DNA of 64,000 nucleotides, taken from positions 62,001-126,000 of the forward strand of contig NZ_MDDC01000003.1 in assembly GCF_001875325.1 (NCBI RefSeq), in the 5' to 3' direction. The notes beneath the pieces are model-generated. The model was not told the origin of the DNA and made no database searches. It saw only the letters and a program-made list of their open reading frames with translations. This document shows, piece by piece, positions 41,594 through 50,167 of the stretch. Position numbers and translations under genes: made by a program. Each line of letters starts with the position of its first letter. Position 1 is the stretch's first letter. Origin of the DNA: Neomoorella thermoacetica. Lineage in GTDB: Bacteria; Bacillota; DSM-521; Neomoorellales; Neomoorellaceae.

Positions 41594-42622
41594 CTATTCT
41601 ATTACCTTGCTAGCCTTCTTTTTAAGTTCTTCGGGAATAGTTACCCCGAAGGCTTTGGCCGCTCTGGCGTTTAAGACGATGCTCAAGTCCTTCTGCTTTT
41701 CAATAGGCATGTCCTGGGGTTTTTCGCCCTTCAGTACCCGCAGGGCCATCTGGCCGGTCTGCTGCCCCAGTTTGTAATAGTCGATGCCGATGGTCCCCAG
41801 GGCCCCGGCCTCAACGGTGTTGCTTTCCCCGGCAATTACCGGTATTTTGTGTTGCTCGGCCACCTGGAGTACCCCCGAGATAGAAGACACTATCGTGTTA
41901 TCGGTAGGAACATATAAGGCCTCCACCCGTCCCACCAGGGTCTGGGTGGCCTGGACCACCTCGCTGCTGGCAGTTACCGGGGCTTCCACTACGGTTAAAC
42001 CCAGCTTAGAGGCTTCCTGCTTAACTACCCTGACCTGCACCTGGGAATTGACTTCACTGGAATTATAGATAACACCCAGCATTTTTGCCGCCGGGACCAG
42101 TTGCTTCAACATCGCCAGTTGTTCTTTGATGGGATTCATATCGGTTGTACCGGTTACGTTAGTACCGGGTTTTTCCATACTCTTGACCAGTTTGGCCGCC
42201 ACAGGGTCGGTCACGGCAGTAATCAGAATAGGTATATCCTGGGTTTCATTGGCCATGGCAATGGCTGAAGGGGTGGCAATGGCCAGGATCAAGTCCTTTT
42301 TATCCTGGACGAACTTACGGGCGATGTTTTGAAGGGTGGACTGGTCGCCTTGGGCATTTTGAAAGTCAACCTGGAGATTTTTGCCTTCCTCATAACCATT
42401 GGCCGCCAGGGTGGACAGAAAGCCCCGGCGGGCCGCATCCAGGGCCGGGTGCTCAACAATCTGAATGATGCCCAGCTTAACTACCTTGCCATCGCTGGTT
42501 TCACCGGTTTGCCGGGCTGTGGGAGCACTATTTTTGGTCTGACCCTGGCTGCCGCTGGAGCCGCACCCTACAGGTAACAAAGCCAGCACCAGCACGATTA
42601 ATGTCCATAGTCCTTTTTTCAC
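41594..42622 (-). CDS. ABC substrate-binding lipoprotein, PF04392 family (TrpX-like)
   Basis: A lipoprotein of 342 residues: signal peptide with lipobox PVGC at residue 20 and a Ser/Gly-rich linker (GSSGSQGQTKNS). The mature part, beginning VVKLGIIQIVEHPALDAARRG, matches the PF04392 binding proteins: GTNVTGTTDMNPIKEQLAML, NSSEVNSQVQV, YVPTDNTIVSS and IGIDYYKLGQQTGQMALR. Members of this family in streptococci are predicted to bring in tryptophan under T-box control. Here the leader has a terminator hairpin (42691-42715) but no T-box elements. The start follows AAGGAGGG. Confidence 0.92.
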   Translation of the reverse strand: MKKGLWTLIVLVLALLPVGCGSSGSQGQTKNSAPTARQTGETSDGKVVKLGIIQIVEHPALDAARRGFLSTLAANGYEEGKNLQVDFQNAQGDQSTLQNIARKFVQDKKDLILAIATPSAIAMANETQDIPILITAVTDPVAAKLVKSMEKPGTNVTGTTDMNPIKEQLAMLKQLVPAAKMLGVIYNSSEVNSQVQVRVVKQEASKLGLTVVEAPVTASSEVVQATQTLVGRVEALYVPTDNTIVSSISGVLQVAEQHKIPVIAGESNTVEAGALGTIGIDYYKLGQQTGQMALRVLKGEKPQDMPIEKQKDLSIVLNARAAKAFGVTIPEELKKKASKVIE

Positions 42623-42690
42623 TTCTTGCGCCCTCCTTAATTGGGATAGTGTCCCGGTTGACGAAGCAGAGATTTTCCGGGCAGGCTAAT

Positions 42691-42715
42691 AAATAAAAAT
42701 ACTCCCGGCGGGAGC
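42691..42715 (-). terminator. leader terminator (attenuator) upstream of the TrpXYZ-like operon
   Basis: On the minus strand CTCCC and GGGAG close a three-base loop, followed by a T-rich run (complement of 42691-42700). It lies about 70 nt downstream of the predicted transcription start and about 75 nt before the lipoprotein ATG, so it must be regulated or it would block the operon. GGCAGGC (complement of 42731-42737) can pair with GCCTGCC (complement of 42680-42686), spanning it, as a possible anti-terminator. Confidence 0.6.
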
Positions 42716-42786
42716 TCTTTCAGGTGCCCTGCCTGCCTTCCTACCGTTCTTGTTCCGGCGGGCCAACCGGTTATGTTTGCGTTTTC

Positions 42787-42816
42787 ATCTTAATTTAATC
42801 TGGTGGAACATGTCAA
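42787..42816 (-). promoter_or_regulatory. promoter of the TrpXYZ-like operon
   Basis: TTGACA (minus strand, 42811-42816), an 18-nt spacer and TAAGAT (42787-42792). Transcription would start near 42780 and give a leader of about 155 nt containing the terminator. Confidence 0.65.
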
Positions 42817-42950
42817 TAGTTTTTTGTCGTTATTCTGCCTTTTCCGGCAGCTAGTTTAAATTAACACGGCCAGCACGTAAGAAGATTAAGTTAACCGTTC
42901 CTGACAAGGCCGCATAAGCTGTAAGGAAGAAGTTCCGGGGAGTGGTTGAA

Positions 42951-43637
42951 GTGGAAATAACAGCTCCGGCCTTCTGGCCCCTGCAGCCGGCGGTACCTCC
43001 CGGCGGGCACCGGTTACCGCCTTTACCTTATCCTTATAATGCCCTGGAACCGGTCATCAGCGAAAGGCAGTTGCGTATCCATCATGACCGCCACCACCTG
43101 GCTTATGTTGAAGGGCTCAACAAAGCGGAGTTGAAGATGGTTGAAGCACGGCAGAAAGGCGACTTTGCCCTGGTGAAGCATTGGGAACGGGAGCTGGCAT
43201 TTCACGGGTCAGGGCACATCCTGCATAGCATCTACTGGACGGTAATGGCCCCCTGGGCGGGGAGCGGGCCGGGGAGTTTAGTACGGGAGAAAATAACCAG
43301 TTACTTCGGCAGTATTTCCGCCTTCCAGGAACAATTTACGCGAGCGGCCACTGATGTGGAGGGTTCCGGTTGGGCGCTCCTTGTCTGGCAGCCGGCCTGG
43401 GGTCGCCTGGAGATCTTGACGGCGGAAAAGCATCAGGATCTGACCCAGTGGGGAGCCATTCCCATCCTGGTACTAGATGTCTGGGAGCACGCCTACTACC
43501 TGGATTACCAGAACCGGCGTGCCGACTACGTCAAGGCCTGGTGGCAGCTCGTCAACTGGCTGGAAGTGGAAAGGCGCCTGCAGATGGCCCTCCCGGCCGG
43601 GGTGCCTTTAACCCTGGGCGGTTACCTGAATCCGTAG
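42951..43637 (+). CDS. sodA: Fe/Mn superoxide dismutase
   Basis: Fe/Mn-type SOD dismutates superoxide. The N-terminal metal motif is HHDRHHLAYVEGLN, the second ligand region is GSGHILHSIYW, and the last two ligands are in DVWEHAYYLDYQNRRADYVKAWW. The C-terminal half has GSGWALLVW. The start GTG at 42951 is chosen because GGGGAG lies 8 nt upstream, while the GTG at 42942 would overlap it. A Pro-rich 15-residue extension precedes the usual N-terminus. The gene is divergent from the TrpXYZ-like operon. It fits with the rubrerythrin-like gene at 63191 as defence against oxygen in an anaerobe. The metal cannot be fixed from sequence. Confidence 0.95.
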   Translation: MEITAPAFWPLQPAVPPGGHRLPPLPYPYNALEPVISERQLRIHHDRHHLAYVEGLNKAELKMVEARQKGDFALVKHWERELAFHGSGHILHSIYWTVMAPWAGSGPGSLVREKITSYFGSISAFQEQFTRAATDVEGSGWALLVWQPAWGRLEILTAEKHQDLTQWGAIPILVLDVWEHAYYLDYQNRRADYVKAWWQLVNWLEVERRLQMALPAGVPLTLGGYLNP

Positions 43638-43746
43638 CGTTTCCCCCCTGAATAGGGAACGCTAGCCTCACCAGCCGGAGACATCGGAAAAAGGCCGCCT
43701 TTAAGGGCTGGCAGGTCGACGTAAAATATACCGGCAGTTTTGCTAT

Positions 43747-45333
43747 TTACATGCTGGCGAAAATCCTATAGTTTATATCCGGGAAGATATTATTGGCCTC
43801 CTCCAGGTCCTGGACCTTTGCAGGGTCCAGGTCGTTTTTATTAATCCCACGAGTGAGCTCCCAGAAATTGAGCAGGTGTTTTTTTGTCCGGCTCACGGCG
43901 TACTCGACCATGGTGCCGGTTTTCATTATGAAGGCCCAGTCGCTGCTCTGGGCCACCAGGAGTTCCCGGGCGGCCTGGTTCAATGCCCGCAGCAGGATGC
44001 CCCCGGCGGTAGGGTGCTGGTTGGCCAGGCGGATCATTTCGGCGGAGGCATGGTGCAGGTGGCGGTAGATCCAATCGTTGGAATCTTCCAGCCAGACCTC
44101 GTTGTAACCGTTGTTACCCCAGCTGGACATGCAGGGCGTGGCCGGCTGGTTGACGGGAAAACGCTCCAGGTACTCGCTGGGGGTGATAAAATTAAAGGGC
44201 TGGTGGGCGAGACCCGCCACCTGGCGGAAAAGGGATTCCAGCCACTGGGGTCCCTCGAACCACCAGTGACCGAAGAGCTCGGCGTCATAAGGGCAGATGA
44301 TTAAAGGCGGCCGGTCCATATAAGTGGCCAGGTAATTGATCTGCTGCTCCCGGTTGAACAAAAAGTTGCCGGCATGGGTATGGGCTTTGAAACTGGCCCA
44401 TTCCGGGACATAGGGTTCTTTATAGCCGGACCTGCCGGTGATGCGATAATATTTCAGGCCCGTATCCAGGCGCAGGCCGGTGGGATGGATGTATGGTTTG
44501 ATGTACTCGAAATCCAGGTCATAACCAATGTCCCGGTAAAATTCCCGGTAGTCGAAATCCCCCGGGTAACCTTCCTGGGCACTCCAGACCTGTTCCGAAG
44601 ACTCCAGGTCACGGCCGAAGGCCGCCACCCCGGCAGGGGTGTAAACGGGGGCGAAGATGCTGTAGCGCGGCCGCGGTGTGGCGTAAAGGAGACCGTGGGC
44701 GTCGACAAAGAAGTATTTAAGGCCATAATCACGCAGGATGGCGTCGTCGCCTGGGTTATAGGCGCACTCCGGCAGCCACAAACCCGCCGGCGGCCGCCCG
44801 AAGAGGCGGCGGTGGTTGTTGACCGCCACTTCCACCTGGGCCCGGACTACCTCCCGCTGCAGGCCGATGAGGGGCAGGTAGCCGTGGGTGGCGGCACAGG
44901 TGATTAGCTCTACCTTACCGCTGTCCTGGAGCTCCCGGAAGGCGTTGATCAAATTGCCGCCGTAAGCCTGGTAGGTACGGGCGGTATTTTCAAACAGGTC
45001 CTGGTACATGCGGGCCACCAGGTGAAAGCGGGGATCATTCCGCGTGCGCCAGACCTCCCGGGCCGCCAGTTCCCGCAGGCGTTCCAGGTAGCGGCGGTAG
45101 TGTTCCTGAACCAGGGGATCGGCCATCATGGTCACCAGGGGCGGGCTCAGGGAGATGGTGATTCTGTAAGGCACCCGGTCTCGGTTCAGGCGCTGGCAGA
45201 TATTTATTAAGGGTATATAGGTTTCGGTGACGGCTTCGTGGTACCATTTCTCCGCCAGGGAAAAATCGTCTTCCGTATCGCGGACATAGGGTAAGTGGGC
45301 ATGGAGTACCAGGGCGACATAGCCATGGGGCAT
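43747..45333 (-). CDS. GH57 family glycoside hydrolase, probable 1,4-alpha-glucan branching enzyme
   Basis: A 528-residue GH57 protein with the N-terminal YVALVLHAHLPYVRD, the nucleophile region LWLPECAYNPG (Glu near residue 187), the acid/base region CPYDAELFGHWWFEGPQWLE (Asp near residue 350) and a C-terminal DUF1957 helical domain (SDWAFIMKTGTMVEYA). This architecture is that of thermophile glycogen branching enzymes of the Thermus/Thermococcus kind. With glgA and the CBM25 protein elsewhere in the window it completes the steps from chain extension to branching. The DUF4912 gene is 61 bp upstream on the same strand. The alternative is alpha-amylase or amylopullulanase activity. Confidence 0.9.
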   Translation of the reverse strand: MPHGYVALVLHAHLPYVRDTEDDFSLAEKWYHEAVTETYIPLINICQRLNRDRVPYRITISLSPPLVTMMADPLVQEHYRRYLERLRELAAREVWRTRNDPRFHLVARMYQDLFENTARTYQAYGGNLINAFRELQDSGKVELITCAATHGYLPLIGLQREVVRAQVEVAVNNHRRLFGRPPAGLWLPECAYNPGDDAILRDYGLKYFFVDAHGLLYATPRPRYSIFAPVYTPAGVAAFGRDLESSEQVWSAQEGYPGDFDYREFYRDIGYDLDFEYIKPYIHPTGLRLDTGLKYYRITGRSGYKEPYVPEWASFKAHTHAGNFLFNREQQINYLATYMDRPPLIICPYDAELFGHWWFEGPQWLESLFRQVAGLAHQPFNFITPSEYLERFPVNQPATPCMSSWGNNGYNEVWLEDSNDWIYRHLHHASAEMIRLANQHPTAGGILLRALNQAARELLVAQSSDWAFIMKTGTMVEYAVSRTKKHLLNFWELTRGINKNDLDPAKVQDLEEANNIFPDINYRIFASM

Positions 45334-45394
45334 GTGCTTCTTCCTTTCGTGCTTCTATGTAGATTAGGACGGGCCAACCTGAACAGGTCCGTCC

Positions 45395-46060
45395 TTATTT
45401 CTGGATTTTAACCAGCTGTAGAGAACTTGGGCACGCGCTTTTTTCATAACGCTCCACTGCCGTCCAGCAGGCTTCGACGGGGGGCCACAGGGGATCGATG
45501 ACACTGCTCGGTTTATCGGCCGGGGTGGTGACGATATTGGACCGGACCAGGGTAACAAAGCCATAGTTGGGAATCAGGCGTCCCAGGTCGACACAAAAGG
45601 TGCTGCAAGGTTTACCTGTATGGATATACCAGTTATCAGCCAGATCGGTGATGGCAATCTCAAAAAAAGGTGCCCGGAGAAAATCATAGGGGTGATCAGT
45701 CAGGTCATAGACCCTGAGCAAAGGGCGGGAATTTTCCCAGGCGGCCGGGCCGAACTGGCGGCGCAGTTCTTCCTTTTTAGCGTCGCTTAATTCCCAGTAG
45801 GCATAGAGCCAGTAAGGATCTTTGACCATCAGGACTATCTCGTCTTTACCATATTTAGCTGGTAAATCCCGTGCCGGCGGTGCCTCTATCAGTACTGGTT
45901 TGGCTGCCGGGCTGTTATCCTTGCGGCGCCAGTACCAGAGAAATACCCCGGCCAGTAAAGCCAGGATGAGCACGGAAACTATAGTGACCATGCCATAAAC
46001 CCCGCTCTCTGGTGGAATAATGCTAAAGGATTGTTTAAATTCATCGCTTAGTATATCCAC
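45395..46060 (-). CDS. DUF4912 membrane-anchored protein
   Basis: A 221-residue protein: one transmembrane helix near residues 20-45 (YGMVTIVSVLILALLAGVFL), a short basic stretch, then a DUF4912 domain with KDPYWLYAYWELSDAKKEEL and DLADNWYIHTGKPCSTFCVD. DUF4912 proteins are often beside GH57 enzymes; here too it lies just upstream of one and may bind or present glucan or regulate the enzyme, but this is unproved. The start is GTG at 46060. A hairpin (about 45365-45394) follows its stop. Confidence 0.85.
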   Translation of the reverse strand: MDILSDEFKQSFSIIPPESGVYGMVTIVSVLILALLAGVFLWYWRRKDNSPAAKPVLIEAPPARDLPAKYGKDEIVLMVKDPYWLYAYWELSDAKKEELRRQFGPAAWENSRPLLRVYDLTDHPYDFLRAPFFEIAITDLADNWYIHTGKPCSTFCVDLGRLIPNYGFVTLVRSNIVTTPADKPSSVIDPLWPPVEACWTAVERYEKSACPSSLQLVKIQK

Positions 46061-46117
46061 TTGCCTTCACTTTATTGCCGTTAAGATGAGGAAAGTAGGA
46101 GACCGGATACTATTTCA

Positions 46118-46171
46118 ATTGGCAAATTCAGTAAAAAATGGCTTCACCATGATACTATGATATTTGCCAAT
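46118..46171. repeat. 10-bp inverted repeat with an inner direct repeat
   Basis: ATTGGCAAAT (46118-46127) and its complement ATTTGCCAAT (46162-46171) lie between divergent genes; GATACTAT occurs at 46106-46113 and 46151-46158. It could bind a regulator of the DUF4912/GH57 or CPBP genes. Confidence 0.45.
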
Positions 46172-46271
46172 GATCTTTTAAAACAGGCTTCTTTGATGTA
46201 TATTTAGAGCAAATACCCGAGTTGGGCGACCGGGGCGGTATTTTGGAAAAAATCGGGATGGAGTGAAATAT

Positions 46272-46967
46272 TTGGAAAAAGCAAGCAAATTGCCATGGGG
46301 ATTGAGGGAGAGCCTCCTGGTCCTCCTGGGACTGCTGGTAGCCGGTTACGGCACCGGCCTGGCATTTCGTGTTTTTGGTTGGCAGATTTCCCTGGTTTAC
46401 CGTTACTTGCTGGTGGGCCTGGCCCAGGCTATCGCCGTACTGGGTGGCCTCCATTATTTCGTCCGCTGGAAAAACGGCCTGGGCTTCAGCGCCCTGGGTC
46501 TCAAGGCCGAAGGTGCGGGCCGGGCCCTTGTTGCTGGCCTGGCCGGCGGTCTTGCTTTATTCTTTCTGGTAATAATTACCGGAGCCCTGCTCCAGACTAT
46601 GTTCCCCAACCCATCACCCCAGCCCTTTGCCGACCTGGTGGCTAAAGCCAGGGGGCCGGCCGACCTTGTTATTCCCTTATTCCTGGGAACGGTCCTGGCC
46701 CCCCTGACAGAGGAACTATATTTCCGGGGATTTCTCTTCCCGGCCCTGAAGGACCGTTACGGTTTGCAGGCCGGGCTGGTGGGTAGCGGGGTCATTTTTG
46801 CCCTCCTGCACCTGGATCTCTGGCGCTTCCTGCCCCTGGCCCTGGGCGGCATTGGCCTGGCCTACCTCTATGAGCGTACCGGCAATATCCTGACTTCTAT
46901 TATTGCCCATGCCACCTGGAATACGGTTATGATCCTTCTCCTTTACTTTGCTCTACGGTGGGTTTAA
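46272..46967 (+). CDS. CPBP-family intramembrane metalloprotease
   Basis: A 231-residue multi-span membrane protein of the CAAX protease/bacteriocin-processing (CPBP) family. The catalytic motif EELYFRGFLFPAL lies near residue 145, with later His-containing ALLHLDLWRFLP and IIAHATWNTV, all needed for zinc binding. TTG at 46272 is proposed as start since GGAG lies 8 nt upstream; GTG at 46263 overlaps that site. It is followed 2 nt later by an RNA methyltransferase gene. The substrate is unknown; relatives process prenylated proteins or immunity peptides. Confidence 0.88.
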   Translation: MEKASKLPWGLRESLLVLLGLLVAGYGTGLAFRVFGWQISLVYRYLLVGLAQAIAVLGGLHYFVRWKNGLGFSALGLKAEGAGRALVAGLAGGLALFFLVIITGALLQTMFPNPSPQPFADLVAKARGPADLVIPLFLGTVLAPLTEELYFRGFLFPALKDRYGLQAGLVGSGVIFALLHLDLWRFLPLALGGIGLAYLYERTGNILTSIIAHATWNTVMILLLYFALRWV

Positions 46968-46969
46968 CT

Positions 46970-48370
46970 GTGGACTCTGCTATTACCATTATCGGGTTAA
47001 ACCATGAAGGCGCCGGGATCGGGCACCTGCAGGACGGCCGGGTTGTCTTTGTGCCCGGAGCCCTGCCGGGGGAACAGGTCCTGGTGGAAGTAGTCAGCGT
47101 TAAAAGGAATTACGCCCGGGGACGGCTGGTGCAGGTCGTAGAGGCGTCGCCGGACCGGGTGTTGCCCCCCTGCCCGGAAGCGGCCTCCTGTGGCGGCTGC
47201 GACCTGCAACACCTGGACTACCGTGCCCAGTTGCATTGGAAGCGCCGCCTGGTAATCGATGCCCTGCAGCGCCTGGGACATCTGGGGGATATCCGGGTGC
47301 TACCCGTTCTGGGTATGGCTAATCCCTGGGGATACCGCAACAAGGTGCGGCTGCATGTCCGCCGGGGGCGGCTGGGCTTTTACCACCCGGGAAGCCACGA
47401 GTTAGCACCCTTCTCCCGCTGCCCTTTGTTACCCCCCGGCCTCCTGGAGGCGGCCCGGACGATCGCCCGGTTGCTGCCGGGACTGCCCCCCGGCCTGCAG
47501 CATGTAACCCTGCGCCAGGGCCTGGCTACCGGGGAACTGCTGGTTGTCCTGGAGGCTTTACCGGAATGGCAGGGCGACAGGGAACTGGCGGAGAAACTGG
47601 CCGGCAGATTCCCGGAACTGGTGGGGGTTGTATCCCTTGCTGGCGGCAGGAGCAGGAGCGGGCCGAAGGATTTTACCGGGGAGCCTGCTGCAGATTACAG
47701 CGGCTGGATAAAAACAGGCGGGAAAGAAGCAAGGCGGGCCCGGTACCAGGAAGGATTCGTGCCCGGCAGGCTCGGGGGCCGGCCCTTTACCATCTATGGC
47801 CGCGATTACCTGGAGGAACGCCTGGGTGACCTCCGCTTCCAGATATCAGCTGCGACTTTTTTCCAGGTTAATTCGGCCCAGGCGGAAGTCCTCTATAATC
47901 AGGCAGCGGCCTTTGCCGGCCTGCAGGGCGGGGAAGAGGTCCTGGATGCTTACTGCGGCAGCGGTGCCATCGCCCTGTGGCTCAGCCGCCGGGCCGGGCG
48001 GGTGACGGGCGTGGAAGTTGTCCCGGAGGCCATTGTTGACGCCCGGCGCAATGCAATTTTAAACAACCTGGCCAATGTCCGCTTTCGTACCGGCGCTGCC
48101 GAGGTGGTCCTGCCCCGCCTGGCAGGAAAGGGTTACCGGCCGGAGGTAGTAATCCTGGACCCGCCGCGGGCCGGCTGCGACCGCCGGGTGCTGGCGGCCG
48201 TGGCAACTATGGAATCCCGGCGGGTGGTCTACGTCTCCTGCAACCCGGCCACTTTAGCCCGCGACCTGGCACACTTACGGGAAGCCGGCTTTAAGCCCGG
48301 CCCGGTGCAGCCGGTAGACATGTTCCCCCATACCCATCATGTGGAGTGCTGTGTCTTGATAACTAAATAA
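46970..48370 (+). CDS. TrmA/RlmD-family RNA m5U methyltransferase
   Basis: A 466-residue SAM-dependent RNA (uracil-5-)-methyltransferase. It has an N-terminal TRAM domain, an Fe-S binding CPEAASCGGCDLQHL cluster with four Cys, then a Rossmann core: DAYCGSGAIALWLS (SAM), ILDPPRAGCDRR, and VYVSCNPATLARDL with the catalytic cysteine. The GTG at 46970 has GGTGGG 7 nt upstream and lies 2 nt after the CPBP stop, making an operon. An insert near residues 225-275 (GGRSRSGPKDFTGEP) separates the RNA-binding and catalytic lobes and is longer than in most relatives. RlmD, RlmC or TrmA specificity cannot be told. Confidence 0.92.
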   Translation: MDSAITIIGLNHEGAGIGHLQDGRVVFVPGALPGEQVLVEVVSVKRNYARGRLVQVVEASPDRVLPPCPEAASCGGCDLQHLDYRAQLHWKRRLVIDALQRLGHLGDIRVLPVLGMANPWGYRNKVRLHVRRGRLGFYHPGSHELAPFSRCPLLPPGLLEAARTIARLLPGLPPGLQHVTLRQGLATGELLVVLEALPEWQGDRELAEKLAGRFPELVGVVSLAGGRSRSGPKDFTGEPAADYSGWIKTGGKEARRARYQEGFVPGRLGGRPFTIYGRDYLEERLGDLRFQISAATFFQVNSAQAEVLYNQAAAFAGLQGGEEVLDAYCGSGAIALWLSRRAGRVTGVEVVPEAIVDARRNAILNNLANVRFRTGAAEVVLPRLAGKGYRPEVVILDPPRAGCDRRVLAAVATMESRRVVYVSCNPATLARDLAHLREAGFKPGPVQPVDMFPHTHHVECCVLITK

Positions 48371-48611
48371 AAAAGAAGGCTAGATGGGGGCGCGTTTATC
48401 TAAAATAGTTTGTAGGAAGGAGGGAAGCAATTCATTTCGCATATATCAACGCTCAATTTGAGGCAAAGGTAATAATCACTAAAGCAGCAATAGAAAATTC
48501 ATAGCGTATAAGTTAATATAATCTAAATAATCAGACGTTTGTATAGCCAGATTTCATTATAGAAACTGTTGAGCAGCAATGGGATTTAATTTAAGTTCTA
48601 TGTAGAATAAT

Positions 48612-48647
48612 ACTCCCCTTCCATACAATAGGGTAGGGGGTGTTTTT
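48612..48647 (+). promoter_or_regulatory. hairpin that can sequester the ribosome site of the toroid protein gene
   Basis: ACTCCCC (48612-48618) is complementary to the GGGGG(T) ribosome site (48636-48641) that precedes ATG 48648. The T run after it also looks like a terminator. The 277-bp interval before it is AT-rich and shows no other gene. Confidence 0.4.
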
Positions 48648-49652
48648 ATGGAAACCATTATCCGGCAGGAGGCCGAATGGATTCTCAGCCAGCAGTTACC
48701 CGGGGGAGCGGTGGTTACCGCTTATCCTGGCCAGCCGAAGATCGTGCCCTACTTTGCCCACCTGGCCCTCTACGGCCTGGCGGCCTGGGGCTTGAACCTT
48801 TCCCGGGTACGGGCCTACCTGGACTGGTACCTGGCCCGCCTGGAAAGGCCGGACCGCTACGGCGTTACGGGTACTGTCTATGATTATCACCTGGAAGGCG
48901 AGGGGGCGGAGATCCCGGCCTACACCTATGATTCCTCCGATTCTTACGCCGCTACCTTCCTCACCTTGGTGCGGCTTTATTACGGGACCAGCGGCGACAG
49001 GGCCTGGCTGGAGGACCATTGGCCGGAGCTGGACCTGGTGGCCGGGGCCATGCTGGCGACCCTGCAGCGGGATAACCTCACCCTGGCCCGGCCGGACTGG
49101 CGGGTGAAGTACCTGATGGACAACTGCGAGGTCTACCGGGGGTTAAAGGACTACGCCTGGCTGCTGGCTCAGGTCAGGAGGAGTGCAGGGGAGGCAGAAA
49201 GGTATGAGGCCCTGGCCGGGAAAGTCAGGGAAGCTATAGAGGCCAAGATGCGGGTTAACGGCGGCTACTGCCCGGCTATTTATCGCGCCGGCCTGCGCCG
49301 GCGGCCCAACTGGAAGAAATGGTACCCCGACGCCCTGGCGCAACTCTTCCCCATTATAACCGGCGTCGTAACCCTGGGTGATGATGCGGCCCGGAGACTT
49401 TACGGCAATTTCCTGCGTAATTATCCCCACTGGCACCGGCAGGCGCAACCGGAGAATTTCACCACCACCCTGGTCCTTTATGCCGCCGCCCTGATGGAGG
49501 ATCGCTGGCGCGTGCGCCAGTATGTGGCCGGGCTGGAGGAGAATATTATTGCCCGGGGACACCCCTGGCCCTACCACGCCGCTGAGGCCGGCATCCTCCT
49601 CCTGGCCATTAAAGCCTATCTTACAGGGAGTTCAGGGGAACAATGGTACTGA
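48648..49652 (+). CDS. toroid-fold protein of unknown function (six-hairpin glycosidase-like)
   Basis: A 334-residue protein, mostly helix-forming with repeated aromatic and glycine-rich turns (VPYFAHLALYGLAAWGL, YTYDSSDSYAATFLTLVRLYY, WPYHAAEAGILLLAIKAYL). This looks like an (alpha/alpha)6 toroid as found in glycosidases and related lyases. DSSDSYA near residue 101 and DNCEVYRGL near 157 could be functional loops. There is no signal peptide or membrane span, so it is cytoplasmic. No catalytic residue can be assigned. The ATG is unequivocal because the ribosome site is immediately before it. It stands alone in the AT-rich context. Confidence 0.7.
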   Translation: METIIRQEAEWILSQQLPGGAVVTAYPGQPKIVPYFAHLALYGLAAWGLNLSRVRAYLDWYLARLERPDRYGVTGTVYDYHLEGEGAEIPAYTYDSSDSYAATFLTLVRLYYGTSGDRAWLEDHWPELDLVAGAMLATLQRDNLTLARPDWRVKYLMDNCEVYRGLKDYAWLLAQVRRSAGEAERYEALAGKVREAIEAKMRVNGGYCPAIYRAGLRRRPNWKKWYPDALAQLFPIITGVVTLGDDAARRLYGNFLRNYPHWHRQAQPENFTTTLVLYAAALMEDRWRVRQYVAGLEENIIARGHPWPYHAAEAGILLLAIKAYLTGSSGEQWY

Positions 49653-49860
49653 TATGCGAAGCCCTTCCCAGCGGCGAGCCGTCACCGGCGAGGGCATGAA
49701 AAGGCGTCACGACATATTAAACTCTGGCAGGATTTTGTACCTCCAGGAAGAACATATAAAAGAGGGAGAATAAGGAGGCTGCAGGCTGCATCAGGAGCTG
49801 GCTTCAGCCGGTTCCTGCCAGGTTCCTACCGTCCTCAACTCATAAATGGAGGCGATATCT

Positions 49861-50154
49861 ATGCCCTTACCAGCATTTATTGAAGCCCTGGCGGAGCGGG
49901 ATCCGGAGTTTTACCGGGCCGTCAAAGCCGTGGCGGAAACGGCCATGGCCCCGGGCGCCCTGGACGCCAAAACCAAGACCCTCATCACCCTGGCCCTGGA
50001 TGCCGCCCACGGCGCCAGCGAGGGCGTAGCCGTCCTGGCCCGGCAGGCCCGCGATCTCGGCGCCAGCGAGGAGGAGATCAGGGAAGCCCTGCGCCTGGCC
50101 TATTTTGTCGCCGGCAACGGCGTTCTGGCCGCCGGTGGGGCCGCTTACAGGTAA
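49861..50154 (+). CDS. carboxymuconolactone decarboxylase-family protein lacking CxxC
   Basis: A 97-residue small helical protein of the CMD/AhpD family. DAKTKTLITLALDAAHGASEGVA followed by LGASEEEIREALRLAYFVAG is the family core. In AhpD-like peroxidase partners the position of AAHGASEG holds a CxxC (GCxxCI) active pair; here there is no cysteine in the protein, so it cannot do thiol chemistry. The start ATG at 49861 has GGAGG 8 nt upstream; the ATG at 49846 comes before that site. It lies alone between the toroid protein and an ABC-F remnant. Function unknown; possibly a decarboxylase-like or binding role. Confidence 0.85.
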   Translation: MPLPAFIEALAERDPEFYRAVKAVAETAMAPGALDAKTKTLITLALDAAHGASEGVAVLARQARDLGASEEEIREALRLAYFVAGNGVLAAGGAAYR

Positions 50155-50167
50155 GAGGCCGGGCAGG

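Noticed and set aside
42623-42816. T-box before the TrpXYZ-like operon
   Set aside because: The leader of about 155 nt has a terminator but lacks the T-box sequence and the usual stem I motifs.
48420-48500. A 24-codon frame with ATT start after AAGGAGG in the AT-rich interval
   Set aside because: ATT starts are very rare, and nothing supports the peptide beyond the ribosome-site-like sequence.
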